From Flavobacterium franklandianum (lineage in GTDB: Bacteria > Bacteroidota > Bacteroidia > Flavobacteriales > Flavobacteriaceae), in NCBI RefSeq assembly GCF_007097365.1, contig NZ_VJZR01000001.1, positions 372,001-436,000 on the forward strand: 64,000 nt of DNA. Reading direction: 5' to 3'. The notes beneath the pieces were generated by a model that saw only the letters and a program-made list of their open reading frames with translations, did not search any database and was not told the origin of the DNA. How positions within the stretch are numbered: position 1 is the first letter of the stretch; each line of letters opens with the position of its first letter. A program made the translations under genes and the position numbers. Below are positions 1 through 9,521 of the stretch, piece after piece.

Positions 1-1
1 C

Positions 2-457
2 GACAAAGAAAATAAATTTGATGTTTATATTTCTCCATTGACTATGAAAAGCACTTTGGTTTTAGATCAATCTTTGGCTAATAAAGGCGCTTTTGGAGTA
101 AACAAAGCAACTTATGACTCTGAAGGCAATTTAATCTCAGAAGGCAAACTATCAAAAACTGAAATCGGCTTTTTAGTGACCAACTATTATAAAAAAGAGG
201 TTTGGAAAAACATTACTATGGAAAATCGATTGAGTCTTTACTCTGATTACATTAACAATTTCGGGAATATTGATGTGGAATGGAAATTGCAATTTGATTT
301 AATTGTAAACCAATATGTGAGCGCAAACATTGGAACTCACGCGATTTATGACGATGATGTTATAACCTACGATGAAATTGATGGTGTTAAAGTTGCAGGT
401 GGTCCAACATTGCAATTAAGACAATCGCTTGGAGTTGGTATGGTTTATGTTTTTTAA
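2..457 (+). CDS. DUF3078-like protein, C-terminal part
   Basis: The reading frame is open from the first bases of the window, so the N-terminus lies upstream; the ATG at 38 is internal. About 150 residues are visible. They show alternating hydrophobic/polar strands typical of an outer-membrane beta-barrel and end in an aromatic residue (VGMVYVF), as barrel proteins often do. The pattern resembles Bacteroidota DUF3078 proteins, whose function is unknown. It converges with dgt, leaving 3 bp between stop codons. Family placement is from resemblance only. Confidence 0.6.
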   Translation, partial: DKENKFDVYISPLTMKSTLVLDQSLANKGAFGVNKATYDSEGNLISEGKLSKTEIGFLVTNYYKKEVWKNITMENRLSLYSDYINNFGNIDVEWKLQFDLIVNQYVSANIGTHAIYDDDVITYDEIDGVKVAGGPTLQLRQSLGVGMVYVF

Positions 458-460
458 AAA

Positions 461-1807
461 TCAGTTGGTTTTTTTACCATTAATCGTCTCGTATAATTCC
501 AAGGCATTTCCGTCAGTCAAAAGGGATACGTAATGACAAATGTGCAATAGTCTTTTGTACAAATCATCCTTTTCTTCTAAAAATTTTTCGGGTAACATTT
601 TCAATAATAATTTGTCGTAATTAGACGAATTACCATCAAATTTATTATTGAAAGCGGTGATGAATTTATCCAATAAAGTTTGTATAATTTGGTAACCAAC
701 AATTTCTTTTTCGATGACTTCGCGACTTTGATAAATGTTTTTGACGCTTAACTTGATAATGTCGTCCATTTGAACTTTATACTTGCTTTTGTCCGTCAAG
801 GCGTAAGGGAATCTTCCCTTCAAAATTGCCTCTTCGTTTTCGATAAAAACTTTCACAGCATCATTGATTAAACTGCCAATTGCCAATGCTCTGAGGTAAC
901 TTATTCTATCTTCTTTGGTGCTTAGAGAATTATATTTAGAGGAATCTATGCTGTCTTTTACTAATTTTATTAAATATTCCAAGGCAAAATCTTCAGAAAC
1001 TAAACCTAAATTGATGCCATCTTCAAAGTCGATAATTGTGTAGCAAATATCATCGGCAGCTTCTACTAAATAGGCTAGGGGATGTCTTTCGAAACCAATG
1101 TTATTTCCATCTTTATTTGGAATCATACCCAGTTCCGATGCTACATCCTTAAAAAAATCCTTGTCCGATTGGAAGAAGCCGTATTTCTTGTCAGCGATAT
1201 TTTGTGTTGGTTTTTTGGGTAAACTTTCCTTAGGATATTTCATAAATGCGCCAAGAGTTGCAAACGAAATTCGCAATCCACCTTCAATTCCGGGGCGACT
1301 TGCTGTAAGGACTGAAAATCCATTGGCATTGCCTTCAAAATCAATTAAATCTTGCCATTCTTTGGTAGAAAGTTGTTCTTTGTATTGTTGTCCTTTTCCA
1401 ATAGAAAAATATTCTCCAATAGCTTTTTCGCCAGAATGACCAAAAGGAGGATTCCCGATGTCGTGTGCCAAGGAAGCCGCAGCAACTATCGCCCCAAAAT
1501 CATTCGCCTGAAAACCGTGAATTTCTTTTAAATGTGGATATTTTTCGATTATTTTTTTTCCAACCAATCGACCAATGGATCGACCAACAACCGAAACTTC
1601 TAAACTGTGCGTCAATCGGGTGTGTACAAAATCAGTTTTCGAAAGTGGAATAACCTGTGTTTTATCCTGTAAACTTCTAAAAGCCGATGAAAATATAATT
1701 CGATCATAGTCAACTTCAAAACCCAGACGCGTGTCGTCTTGTTCTATTCGTAGTCGTTTGCTCGTGTCGCCTTGGCGTTTTAGTGATAAAAGTTGTTCCC
1801 AGTTCAT
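461..1807 (-). CDS. dgt: deoxyguanosinetriphosphate triphosphohydrolase (dNTPase)
   Basis: This HD-superfamily enzyme hydrolyses dGTP or other dNTPs to the nucleoside and triphosphate and so controls dNTP pools. The 448-residue protein has the N-terminal substrate loop, the first metal His in TRLTHSLE (about residue 67), and the HD pair in LAHDIGNPPFGHSG (H115-D116, H124). Length is normal for the dgt family. ATG at 1807 gives the standard MNWEQLLSLKR start. It is monocistronic and convergent with the barrel gene. Substrate preference cannot be read from sequence. Confidence 0.9.
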   Translation of the reverse strand: MNWEQLLSLKRQGDTSKRLRIEQDDTRLGFEVDYDRIIFSSAFRSLQDKTQVIPLSKTDFVHTRLTHSLEVSVVGRSIGRLVGKKIIEKYPHLKEIHGFQANDFGAIVAAASLAHDIGNPPFGHSGEKAIGEYFSIGKGQQYKEQLSTKEWQDLIDFEGNANGFSVLTASRPGIEGGLRISFATLGAFMKYPKESLPKKPTQNIADKKYGFFQSDKDFFKDVASELGMIPNKDGNNIGFERHPLAYLVEAADDICYTIIDFEDGINLGLVSEDFALEYLIKLVKDSIDSSKYNSLSTKEDRISYLRALAIGSLINDAVKVFIENEEAILKGRFPYALTDKSKYKVQMDDIIKLSVKNIYQSREVIEKEIVGYQIIQTLLDKFITAFNNKFDGNSSNYDKLLLKMLPEKFLEEKDDLYKRLLHICHYVSLLTDGNALELYETINGKKTN

Positions 1808-1902
1808 GCTGCAGTTTTAGATGTAGCGAATATAATAAAAAGGAGTTGTATTAAACAAAAACTGCCGTCAAAATAAAGGCTGAGTCAAATTTTTAGGTTT
1901 CG

Positions 1903-2382
1903 TCAAGGAAAAGCAACAGCCCCTTTTTTATGATTGAACTCGTGTTTTCCCACCACATAAGTATCTGAAAATAAATCGTGCAAACCCCTGATATTTGTTC
2001 CTAAAAAAGTAAGCGCTTCTAGAGGAATGAATCGTGACAAAGTTCGAATGATTATTGTCCTTTTATTTGGCCTAGAGCCGTTTTTTGTAACCACGATTGT
2101 TTGGGTAAAATACTTAGCAAAAGTTCTTGAAAAATAGGTTTCGGTTAAAAAATAGTATAGAAACTGGATTACGAACCAAAAAAGTAATTTCTCTATAGTT
2201 GTAGTTGATTCAATCCAATTTGACAATTCATAATTATTGGTTATATCTCCAATGATGATAACAGTTGTCCCAATACTGCCCATAATAATATGAACAATCA
2301 ACAAATCGAGAAAGCAGTTTATTAAACGTTGACCTCGTGTTGCCAATAGATCAACTGTAACCGTAAATTCAGTATTTTTCAT
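1903..2382 (-). CDS. RDD family membrane protein
   Basis: A 159-residue integral membrane protein with an RDD-type start (LATRGQRLINCFLDLLIVH, the Arg/Asp signature of the family) and about three hydrophobic segments (residues roughly 22-45, 65-85, 110-130). RDD proteins are small membrane proteins, some proposed to be transporters; the role here is unknown. It stands alone between dgt and rsmI. Confidence 0.75.
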   Translation of the reverse strand: MKNTEFTVTVDLLATRGQRLINCFLDLLIVHIIMGSIGTTVIIIGDITNNYELSNWIESTTTIEKLLFWFVIQFLYYFLTETYFSRTFAKYFTQTIVVTKNGSRPNKRTIIIRTLSRFIPLEALTFLGTNIRGLHDLFSDTYVVGKHEFNHKKGAVAFP

Positions 2383-2563
2383 TTTGAAGAATTTTAATTG
2401 CTATGAAAAGTGTTTTATAGCGAGAACTCCCTCAAATATAGTGAAATTAAGTGAAATAATACAGGTTTTAATACTGTTTTTCGTCTCTTGATTTACTCTT
2501 CATTCCCTTATTATTGCCTTCTTATGTGAGAATGTTTTTAGTTAGGAATACTCATTGATGTAT

Positions 2564-3268
2564 TTATTCATCTGAATTCCTTTTGTTCTCCTTTGTTATA
2601 GTTTTACCTCCAATTACAACCACAATTTCTCCTTTTGGTGGTTTGTTTTCAAAATGTGTCAACACTTCACGCACCGTTCCACGAACATTTTCTTCGTGGA
2701 GTTTTGATAATTCTCTTGAAACACAAATTGGTCGGTCTTCGCCAAAAAAGGTCGTAAATTCAGCTAAAGTTTTTACTAATTTATGTGGTGAAACATACAA
2801 AATCATCGTACGGGTTTCTTCGGCAAGTGCTAAATAGCGGGTTTGTCTTCCTTTTTTGTCGGGTAAAAACCCTTCGAAAACGAATTTATCATTGGGCAAA
2901 CCACTATTGACCAATGCAGGTACAAAAGCCGTTGCACCAGGCAAACATTCCACATCAATTTTGTTTTCTACACAAGCACGGGTAAGTAAAAATCCAGGAT
3001 CAGAAATCGCCGGAGTTCCCGCATCCGAAATCAAGGCGATGGTTTCTCCAGCTTTCAAACGTGAGATTAAATTCTCGACTGTTTTGTGTTCGTTATGCAT
3101 ATGATGACTGTGCATGTGCGTGCCAATCTCGAAATGTTTTAATAATTTTCCGCTGGTTCTAGTGTCTTCGGCGAGAATCAAATCGACTTCTTTGAGAATT
3201 CTAATGGCTCTAAAAGTCATATCTTCGAGGTTGCCAATGGGAGTTGGAACAATGTATAATTTACCCAT
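2564..3268 (-). CDS. rsmI: 16S rRNA (cytidine1402-2'-O)-methyltransferase
   Basis: RsmI methylates the 2'-O of C1402 in the ribosomal P site using SAM. Family motifs are all present: PTPIGNLEDMT near the N-terminus, AEDTR, SDAGTPAISDPG and the LPGATAFVPAL segment. At 234 residues it is the usual tetrapyrrole-methylase fold length. It directly abuts the upstream acidic-protein gene (its ATG begins the base after that stop codon), so the two are probably co-transcribed and translationally coupled. Confidence 0.95.
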   Translation of the reverse strand: MGKLYIVPTPIGNLEDMTFRAIRILKEVDLILAEDTRTSGKLLKHFEIGTHMHSHHMHNEHKTVENLISRLKAGETIALISDAGTPAISDPGFLLTRACVENKIDVECLPGATAFVPALVNSGLPNDKFVFEGFLPDKKGRQTRYLALAEETRTMILYVSPHKLVKTLAEFTTFFGEDRPICVSRELSKLHEENVRGTVREVLTHFENKPPKGEIVVVIGGKTITKENKRNSDE

Positions 3269-4300
3269 TTAAGCGAATTTTTTTTCAATAATTTCTATAA
3301 ACCGTTGTTCATATTCTTCTTTTCCTTGCCAATCACCATAATCTGGTTTTACCATATCTTCGATAAAATTTTGAGCTTCTTGAAAACTGTCAAAAGTTAT
3401 TAACTGATTCATCACTCGGTTATAATCTTCGTCACTATTGCCAAAAAGATGTTTTACAAAAGCAATTCTATCATTCAAACCAATGGGTATTCCAGCTGCT
3501 TGTTTGTCAATTGTAGCACCTTTTATAGGCTCAATATCTTTTGAACTTATTTGAATTTCAGCCAAAAGATCTTCTCTTTCCTTTTGAATACTTGTTTCAA
3601 TAGGAAGCTCAAAGTCCAAAGGATTCTGCTTAGTTTTGTTATGTTCTACTTTTACAAAATGAGTTTGGGTATAATCTGCTCCCAACAACTCTTCAAAAGA
3701 AATTTGAATAGACTCACCTTTTTTTGGTTTTTCTGGCTCCTCCTCAGATTCAATATCTAATTCAAAAGCAGGCAAAAATCCTAGGTCATCAAATTTTGTT
3801 GACTTATCCTTAATTATTTCTTCGCCTTCGTCCTCTTGGTCAGGTTCTGTTTCGTTAAATTCAACTTCGGTGAGTGGAGAGCTTACTTCATCTGAAATTT
3901 CATCTTCATAAGTTTCTTGGTCAACAACTTCTTCTACAGCTTCTTCAGCTTTTTCTTCTATTTCTTCTATTTCTTCTATTTCTTCTATAGTTTCTTCTTC
4001 TATTTCTTGTACAGTTTCTTCTTCGTCAACATGTTCAACAACAACCTCTAGCTTTGTCATCGCTGGCTTAACTTCTGCGAAATGATTTTCTTCAAAAAAC
4101 TGCTTCATTTTTGCCACAACTTCGGCTTGACCAATTGTCGGTTTTGCTCCATCAAAATGTTCTTCGACAAATCTCAAAACAGACAATTTTTCATATAATC
4201 TCTGTGTTTCAATACACAATTGATTGATGTCGGATTTGTTTTTCATTTGCAAAACTCTGTGCGCAATGCTCATTAAGTCGGCTTCCAATTTTTTCTTCAT
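3269..4300 (-). CDS. acidic hypothetical protein, possible coiled coil
   Basis: A 343-residue soluble protein. The N-terminal ~90 residues look helical; a strongly acidic, low-complexity middle (about residues 95-165) contains tandem I-E-E triplets; the C-terminal ~110 residues look globular (NDRIAFVKHLFGNSDEDYNRVMN) and end in an acidic helix. I do not recognise a named domain. Similar proteins sit beside rsmI in Flavobacteriaceae, so it is likely a conserved lineage gene. It abuts rsmI and is probably in one operon with it. Confidence 0.7.
   Translation of the reverse strand: MKKKLEADLMSIAHRVLQMKNKSDINQLCIETQRLYEKLSVLRFVEEHFDGAKPTIGQAEVVAKMKQFFEENHFAEVKPAMTKLEVVVEHVDEEETVQEIEEETIEEIEEIEEIEEKAEEAVEEVVDQETYEDEISDEVSSPLTEVEFNETEPDQEDEGEEIIKDKSTKFDDLGFLPAFELDIESEEEPEKPKKGESIQISFEELLGADYTQTHFVKVEHNKTKQNPLDFELPIETSIQKEREDLLAEIQISSKDIEPIKGATIDKQAAGIPIGLNDRIAFVKHLFGNSDEDYNRVMNQLITFDSFQEAQNFIEDMVKPDYGDWQGKEEYEQRFIEIIEKKFA
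3953..3988 (+). repeat. 4 x 9-bp in-frame tandem repeat
   Basis: Four exact consecutive copies of TTCTTCTAT lie inside the acidic protein gene. They encode I-E-E triplets on the minus strand. Because the unit is a multiple of three, copy-number change would alter protein length without a frameshift. Confidence 0.85.
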
Positions 4301-4438
4301 AACTTTTGAAATTATAGTGAGTAAGGTGTGTCTTTTTTAATAAATGTCTTCTTAATTTTTTATTTAGCCTAAGGAAGAAGTAACCTTTACTCACAATATT
4401 ATTATTTTGCAAATAAGTGTTCGTGAATCTTCGATTTG

Positions 4439-4486
4439 ATAAAAATTTTCTACTTTTGAAACGGCGTAAAAGTAGAAAATTTTTAT
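4439..4486. repeat. 19-bp perfect inverted repeat over the tdk promoter
   Basis: The arms at 4439-4457 and 4468-4486 are perfect reverse complements around a 10-base loop (GAAACGGCGT). The left arm runs into a TACTTTTG promoter element (4451-4458). tdk begins 62 bp downstream. It could be an operator or a hairpin; it is not followed by a long U-tract on either side. Confidence 0.75.
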
Positions 4487-4548
4487 GTCGGTTTGTTTCG
4501 ATACAAAGTAATAAAAACTAATCCTTTTTAAAGGCAGAAAAATACAAA

Positions 4549-5139
4549 ATGTTTCTCGAAAATACAGTAAATCATAAAGAACAATTTGGTTGGATTGAAG
4601 TTATTTGCGGATCGATGTTCTCAGGCAAAACCGAGGAACTCATTCGCAGACTAAAAAGAGCGCAATTCGCCAAACAAAAAGTAGAGATTTTTAAACCTGC
4701 AATTGATACCCGTTATCATGACGAAATGGTGGTGTCACACGATGCCAACCAAATCCGCTCCACACCAGTTCCTGCAGCCGCCAATATTGCTATTTTGGCA
4801 CAAGGTTGTGATGTGGTTGGTATTGATGAAGCTCAATTTTTTGATGACGAAATCGTGAAAATTTGCAATGATTTGGCCAATCAAGGCATTCGTGTTATTG
4901 TCGCTGGATTAGATATGGATTTCAAGGGGAATCCTTTTGGACCAATGCCGGCTTTGATGGCTACTGCTGAATATGTGACCAAAGTGCATGCGGTTTGCAC
5001 TCGCACAGGAAATTTAGCCAATTACAGTTTTAGAAAAACCGACAATGACAAACTCGTTATGCTCGGCGAAACTGAAGAATACGAGCCTTTGAGTCGAGCA
5101 GCTTATTTTTATGCGATGCAAAAGAGTGAGGAGAAATAG
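4549..5139 (+). CDS. tdk: thymidine kinase (type II)
   Basis: It phosphorylates thymidine to dTMP with ATP in nucleotide salvage. The 196-residue protein has the P-loop GSMFSGKTE (about residues 22-30), the DEAQFFD Walker B-type segment and the thymidine lasso region. The usual zinc-ribbon cysteines are mostly missing: the first pair reads CTRTG instead of CxxCG and the last reads LSRAAYF instead of CRxCY. It is monocistronic with a TAnnTTTG element inside a large hairpin upstream. Confidence 0.93.
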   Translation: MFLENTVNHKEQFGWIEVICGSMFSGKTEELIRRLKRAQFAKQKVEIFKPAIDTRYHDEMVVSHDANQIRSTPVPAAANIAILAQGCDVVGIDEAQFFDDEIVKICNDLANQGIRVIVAGLDMDFKGNPFGPMPALMATAEYVTKVHAVCTRTGNLANYSFRKTDNDKLVMLGETEEYEPLSRAAYFYAMQKSEEK

Positions 5140-5348
5140 TTTGTCTAAAATTCTCTAAAAATTCTGAATTCCGAAATCATTTTTTTGTTAGAAAAAAGCT
5201 AATTATTATTTCTTGTACGCTTTTATTCTGTACTTTTATACATACAAAAAAAGTCATGGTTGATAGTTGTTTTTAATTTCAAAAAACTCCAAAATCCCAG
5301 TAATGACAACCACCGAATTTTTAATTTCAATACAAAAAAGTTAGACAC

Positions 5349-7790
5349 TTGACTTTATCTATCCAAAATATCGAAAAAATTCTTCACGCCAAAAGGTTTG
5401 GAGACAGTAACGGCACAATCGACACTATTTCTATCGACAGCCGTTCCTTGCAAAACAATCAAAAAACATTATTTTTTGCCTTAGTTGGCCCAAATAATGA
5501 CGCTCATCAATACATTTCAGACTTAATCGAAAAAGGCGTTCAAAACTTTGTCGTAACTCATATTCCAGAAAAGTTATCCAACAAAGCTACTTTTTTGGTT
5601 GTCGAAAACACCTTAGAGGCCTTGCAACGATATGCAGCTTATCATCGCAGCCTTTTTAAATTCCCTGTTTTTGGACTGACGGGAAGCAACGGAAAAACCA
5701 TCGTCAAAGAATGGTTGAACTTTCTAATGAGTCCCGATTTCAACATCATTCGAAGTCCCAAAAGCTACAATTCACAAGTTGGCGTTCCTCTGTCGGTAAT
5801 TTCTATTAATGACAGACACAATCTGGGCATTTTTGAAGCGGGAATTTCGAAAATGAACGAGATGGAAAAACTGGAAGTGATAATTCGTCCTACCATTGGA
5901 ATTATTACCAATATTGGCTCCGCACACGATGAGGGTTTTGAAGATTTGGAGAAAAAAATCAAGGAAAAACTAAAACTTTTTAAAAATTCAAAACTAATCA
6001 TTTATCAAAAAAACAAACTTGTTGACAGCCTTATTGAATCTAAAATAAAGTCATTTTCTTGGAGTTACACTGATGAAACTGCAGATGTTTTTATTTCAAA
6101 AAAAGACATTCAAGACAAAACTGTTTTACAAATCCGTAATGACAAAGACAATTTAGAAATCCAAATTCCTTTTCAGGATGAGGCTTCGGTTGAAAATGCC
6201 ATTACTTGTTTGATGGTTTTATTGAGTTTTAAATACAGCAAATCAACAATTCAAAACCGCATGCAATGGCTTTATCCTGTTGAAATGAGGTTGAAAATTA
6301 AAAACGGAATCAATAATACCACACTGATTGACGACAGTTACAGTTCGGATTTTCAGTCGTTGAAAATCGCATTGGATTTTCTGGAAAGCCAAAAGCAGTA
6401 CAAAAACAAAACGGTAATCCTTTCGGATATTTTTCAAAGTGGTTTGTCGAACGAAGAGTTGTATTCGAAAGTTGCACAGTTGATTACTTCCAACAAAATA
6501 AATCGGGTAATTGGTATTGGTGAAACCATTTCGGAATTCAAACACAAATTCAAAAATTGTATCACTTTTAAAAACACGTCCGACTTCTTTTTAAATTTAA
6601 ACTATCTAAATTTCATCAATGAAACCATTCTAATCAAAGGAGCGAGACATTTTCAATTTGAAGAAATCGTTGCTGCATTAGAAGAGAAAACACATGAAAC
6701 GGTGTTGGAAATCAACCTAAATTCAATTAGTCACAACTTGAGTTTTTATAAATCAAAACTAAAACCCATCACCAAAATGATGGTTATGGTTAAAGCTTTT
6801 GGTTATGGAAGCGGTGGATTTGAAATTGCCAAATTACTTCAACATCATAAAGTAGATTATTTGGGCGTGGCCTTCGCCGATGAAGGAATTTCGTTAAAAA
6901 ATACGGGAATTACTTTGCCAATAATGGTTTTAAATCCTGAAACCACCAGTTTTTCGGCGATTATACAATACAAATTAGAACCTGAAATTTACAGTTTGAA
7001 AGGTTTGAATGCTTTCCTTAAAATTGCCGAAAAGCGAAAACTAAAACACTTTCCCATTCACATCAAACTCGACACGGGAATGCACCGTTTGGGTTTCGAG
7101 GAAGAAAATTTAGACGAATTAATTGCAGTTTTAAAAGACAATAAATTTGTAACCGTAAAAAGTATTCTATCTCATATGGCAACAAGTGACGATTTAGAAC
7201 ATCAAGAATTTGCTCATTCTCAACTCAATTTATTCGAAATATTGTCGTCCAAGTTGATGAATGAATTGCAAATAAAACCCATTCGTCATATTTTGAATAC
7301 TTCGGGAATTAGTAATTTTCCGCAAGCACAATACGATATGGTTCGTCTTGGTATTGGGCTTTATGGTGTTTCCAATGATGTTGAAGAACAAAAATATTTA
7401 GATAATGTAGGCACATTAAAATCTATTATTTCACAAATAAGATCTATTCAAGCTGGGGAAAGTGTGGGTTACGGAAGACGCTTTGTTGCTGACAGACCCA
7501 CAAAAATCGCCACTATCCCCATAGGTTATGCAGACGGAATTTCGAGACATTGGGGCAATAGCATTGGTTTTGTAACCATCAATAATCAAAAAGCAGCCAT
7601 AGTTGGCTGTATTTGTATGGATATGTTGATGGTAGATGTTAGCGAAATCAATTGTAAAGAAGGGGATTCTGTCATTATTTTTGGCGAAAGCCCAAGCGTG
7701 TCCTACATTGCAGCGCAACTACAAACTATTCCTTATGAAATTCTGACTAGTATTTCCCAAAGAGTCAAACGAGTTTTTTATCGAGAATAA
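5349..7790 (+). CDS. murF-alr: MurF-alanine racemase fusion protein
   Basis: Two cell-wall enzymes in one 813-residue chain. The N-terminal half (about 1-440) is a MurF ligase that adds D-Ala-D-Ala to UDP-MurNAc-tripeptide: P-loop GSNGKT at residues 112-117 and a Mur central domain. The C-terminal half (about 450-813) is a PLP alanine racemase: PLP lysine at about K482 in VMVKAFGYGSGG, VRLGIGLYG, catalytic Tyr in VGYGRRF, and CMDMLMVDV. The start is TTG; stop codons at 5301 and 5304 exclude an upstream ATG. This fusion is known in Bacteroidota. Confidence 0.93.
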   Translation: MTLSIQNIEKILHAKRFGDSNGTIDTISIDSRSLQNNQKTLFFALVGPNNDAHQYISDLIEKGVQNFVVTHIPEKLSNKATFLVVENTLEALQRYAAYHRSLFKFPVFGLTGSNGKTIVKEWLNFLMSPDFNIIRSPKSYNSQVGVPLSVISINDRHNLGIFEAGISKMNEMEKLEVIIRPTIGIITNIGSAHDEGFEDLEKKIKEKLKLFKNSKLIIYQKNKLVDSLIESKIKSFSWSYTDETADVFISKKDIQDKTVLQIRNDKDNLEIQIPFQDEASVENAITCLMVLLSFKYSKSTIQNRMQWLYPVEMRLKIKNGINNTTLIDDSYSSDFQSLKIALDFLESQKQYKNKTVILSDIFQSGLSNEELYSKVAQLITSNKINRVIGIGETISEFKHKFKNCITFKNTSDFFLNLNYLNFINETILIKGARHFQFEEIVAALEEKTHETVLEINLNSISHNLSFYKSKLKPITKMMVMVKAFGYGSGGFEIAKLLQHHKVDYLGVAFADEGISLKNTGITLPIMVLNPETTSFSAIIQYKLEPEIYSLKGLNAFLKIAEKRKLKHFPIHIKLDTGMHRLGFEEENLDELIAVLKDNKFVTVKSILSHMATSDDLEHQEFAHSQLNLFEILSSKLMNELQIKPIRHILNTSGISNFPQAQYDMVRLGIGLYGVSNDVEEQKYLDNVGTLKSIISQIRSIQAGESVGYGRRFVADRPTKIATIPIGYADGISRHWGNSIGFVTINNQKAAIVGCICMDMLMVDVSEINCKEGDSVIIFGESPSVSYIAAQLQTIPYEILTSISQRVKRVFYRE

Positions 7791-7846
7791 AAGTTTTTAA
7801 AATAAAATATTTATATTCGTATAATTTTAACTTAAAACTTATAAAT

Positions 7847-8275
7847 ATGGGATTCGTAAGCGACTTTAAAGCCTTTTTGATGAAAGGCGAAATAGTAAAT
7901 TTGGCGACAGCCGTAATTGTGGGTGGTGCTTTTGGAAAAATTGTAACTTCATTTACCAATGACGTTTTAATGCCGCCAATTGGATTACTTTTAGGAAAAG
8001 TAGATTTCAAGAACTTAAAAGTTGTGTTACAGGATGGTATTCCTCCTGTTATGGAAAATGGCGCCGAAAAAGTTCCCGCTGTTGCAGAAGTAGCTCTAAA
8101 TTATGGAGCTTTCATCCAAACTATTTTTGATTTTGTGATTATTGGTTTTTGTATTTTTATGGTTTTAAAAGCATATGAAAAAACAAAAAAGAAAGAAGAA
8201 GCTGTTCCTGTCACACCAGTTGGTCTGACTCAAGAAGAATTACTTATACAAATTAGAGATTTGCTAAAAAAATAA
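7847..8275 (+). CDS. mscL: large-conductance mechanosensitive channel
   Basis: MscL is a homopentameric inner-membrane channel that opens under membrane tension and releases solutes in osmotic downshock. The 142-residue protein has the N-terminal amphipathic helix (FVSDFKAFLMKGEIVNLATAVIVGGAFGKIV), the TM1 pore helix, a periplasmic loop, TM2 (about residues 88-108) and a charged C-terminal bundle (QEELLIQIRDLLKK). It is followed by a strong terminator. Confidence 0.95.
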   Translation: MGFVSDFKAFLMKGEIVNLATAVIVGGAFGKIVTSFTNDVLMPPIGLLLGKVDFKNLKVVLQDGIPPVMENGAEKVPAVAEVALNYGAFIQTIFDFVIIGFCIFMVLKAYEKTKKKEEAVPVTPVGLTQEELLIQIRDLLKK

Positions 8276-8302
8276 ATTTCCGCTACATTATATATTCTAA
8301 TT

Positions 8303-8333
8303 AAACCACGCTCAACAGCGTGGTTCTTTTTTT
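8303..8333 (+). terminator. rho-independent terminator of mscL
   Basis: AACCACGCT and AGCGTGGTT form a 9-bp stem with a 4-base loop, followed by a T-rich run. Confidence 0.9.
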
Positions 8334-8371
8334 GTTACAAATATAACAATTTGTTATTTTTTGTGAACGCG

Positions 8372-8402
8372 TTTGTTTTAAATTGAAGATTCCTTACTTT
8401 TG
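8372..8402 (+). promoter_or_regulatory. asd promoter (TTTG-N19-TACTTTTG)
   Basis: TTTG at 8372-8375 and TACTTTTG at 8395-8402 are separated by 19 bp, a close match to the Bacteroidota sigma-ABfr promoter consensus. asd starts 38 bp downstream. Confidence 0.75.
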
Positions 8403-8440
8403 TACCTGAAATTAAGAAATAAAAAATTAAACGATATATT

Positions 8441-9430
8441 ATGAAAATTGCAGTTGTAGGCGCAACCGGAATGGTTGGAGAAATAATGTTAAAAGTATTA
8501 GAAGAAAGAAACTTTCCTTACACCGAATTAATTCTTGTAGCTTCTGAAAGATCGGTTGGAAAAGTAATTGAGTTCAAAGGAGAAAAACATACCGTAGTTG
8601 GTTTACAAACCGCTGTCGATATGAAAGCAGATATTGCACTTTTTTCAGCTGGAGGTCAAACATCTTTAGATTGGGCACCAAAATTTGCTGCTGCAGGAAC
8701 TACTGTCATCGATAATTCATCCGCTTGGAGAATGGATCCTACTAAAAAATTAATTGTTCCAGAAATTAATGCTAACGAGTTAACAAAAGAAGATAAAATC
8801 ATTGCTAACCCAAATTGTTCAACCATACAAATGGTTTTGGCTTTGGCTCCCTTGCATAAAAAATACAACATCAAACGTGTAATTGTTTCAACTTACCAAT
8901 CTATTACTGGAACTGGTGTGAAAGCGGTAGAGCAATTCGAAAATGAATGTGCAGGAATCGAAGGCGATATGGTTTATAAATATAAAATCAACCGCAACTG
9001 TATTCCACAATGCGATAGTTTTGAACCAAACGGTTACACTAAAGAAGAAATGAAATTAGTGAAAGAAACCAAAAAAATATTGAGTGACGACTCTATCAAA
9101 GTTACAGCAACTGCAGTGCGTGTTCCTGTAGTAGGCGGACATAGTGAAGCGGTAAACGTAGAGTTTTCTAATGATTTTGAAGTAAATGACATCAGAACTA
9201 TTTTGAGCCAAACGGATGGAATTGTAGTTCAAGACAACTTAGACACATTTACCTATCCAATGCCAAGATATGCTGAGGGTAAAAACGATGTTTTTGTAGG
9301 AAGAATTCGTCGTGACGAAAGTCAAGATAATACATTAAATATGTGGATTGTTGCTGACAATTTAAGAAAAGGAGCAGCTACAAACACCATTCAAATTGCT
9401 GAATATTTAGTGGCGCATAATTTGGTGTAA
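8441..9430 (+). CDS. asd: aspartate-semialdehyde dehydrogenase
   Basis: It reduces L-aspartyl phosphate to aspartate semialdehyde with NADPH, the branch point to lysine/DAP, threonine and methionine. The 329-residue protein has the Rossmann motif GATGMVG (7-13), the catalytic cysteine in NPNCSTIQM (C126) and the RVPVVGGHSEAV segment with the active-site His. It has its own promoter and terminator, so it is monocistronic. Confidence 0.96.
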   Translation: MKIAVVGATGMVGEIMLKVLEERNFPYTELILVASERSVGKVIEFKGEKHTVVGLQTAVDMKADIALFSAGGQTSLDWAPKFAAAGTTVIDNSSAWRMDPTKKLIVPEINANELTKEDKIIANPNCSTIQMVLALAPLHKKYNIKRVIVSTYQSITGTGVKAVEQFENECAGIEGDMVYKYKINRNCIPQCDSFEPNGYTKEEMKLVKETKKILSDDSIKVTATAVRVPVVGGHSEAVNVEFSNDFEVNDIRTILSQTDGIVVQDNLDTFTYPMPRYAEGKNDVFVGRIRRDESQDNTLNMWIVADNLRKGAATNTIQIAEYLVAHNLV

Positions 9431-9450
9431 ACACCATTTTATTCTTAACA

Positions 9451-9495
9451 AAATCCAGTTTACTTTAAATAATCTTAAAGTTAGCTGGATTTTTT
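9451..9495 (+). terminator. terminator of asd
   Basis: AATCCAG (9452-9458) pairs with CTGGATT (9485-9491), with an inner ACTTTAA/TTAAAGT stem, followed by a T tract. Confidence 0.8.
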
Positions 9496-9507
9496 ATTGG
9501 TTATAAC

Positions 9508-9515
9508 TACCTTTG
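9508..9515 (+). promoter_or_regulatory. -7 element TACCTTTG of the His-rich gene
   Basis: TACCTTTG followed by C matches the Bacteroidota -7 box. The ATG at 9522 is only 6 bases downstream, so the mRNA would have almost no leader. No convincing -33 TTG at the right spacing is visible. Confidence 0.6.
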
Positions 9516-9521
9516 CAGTGG

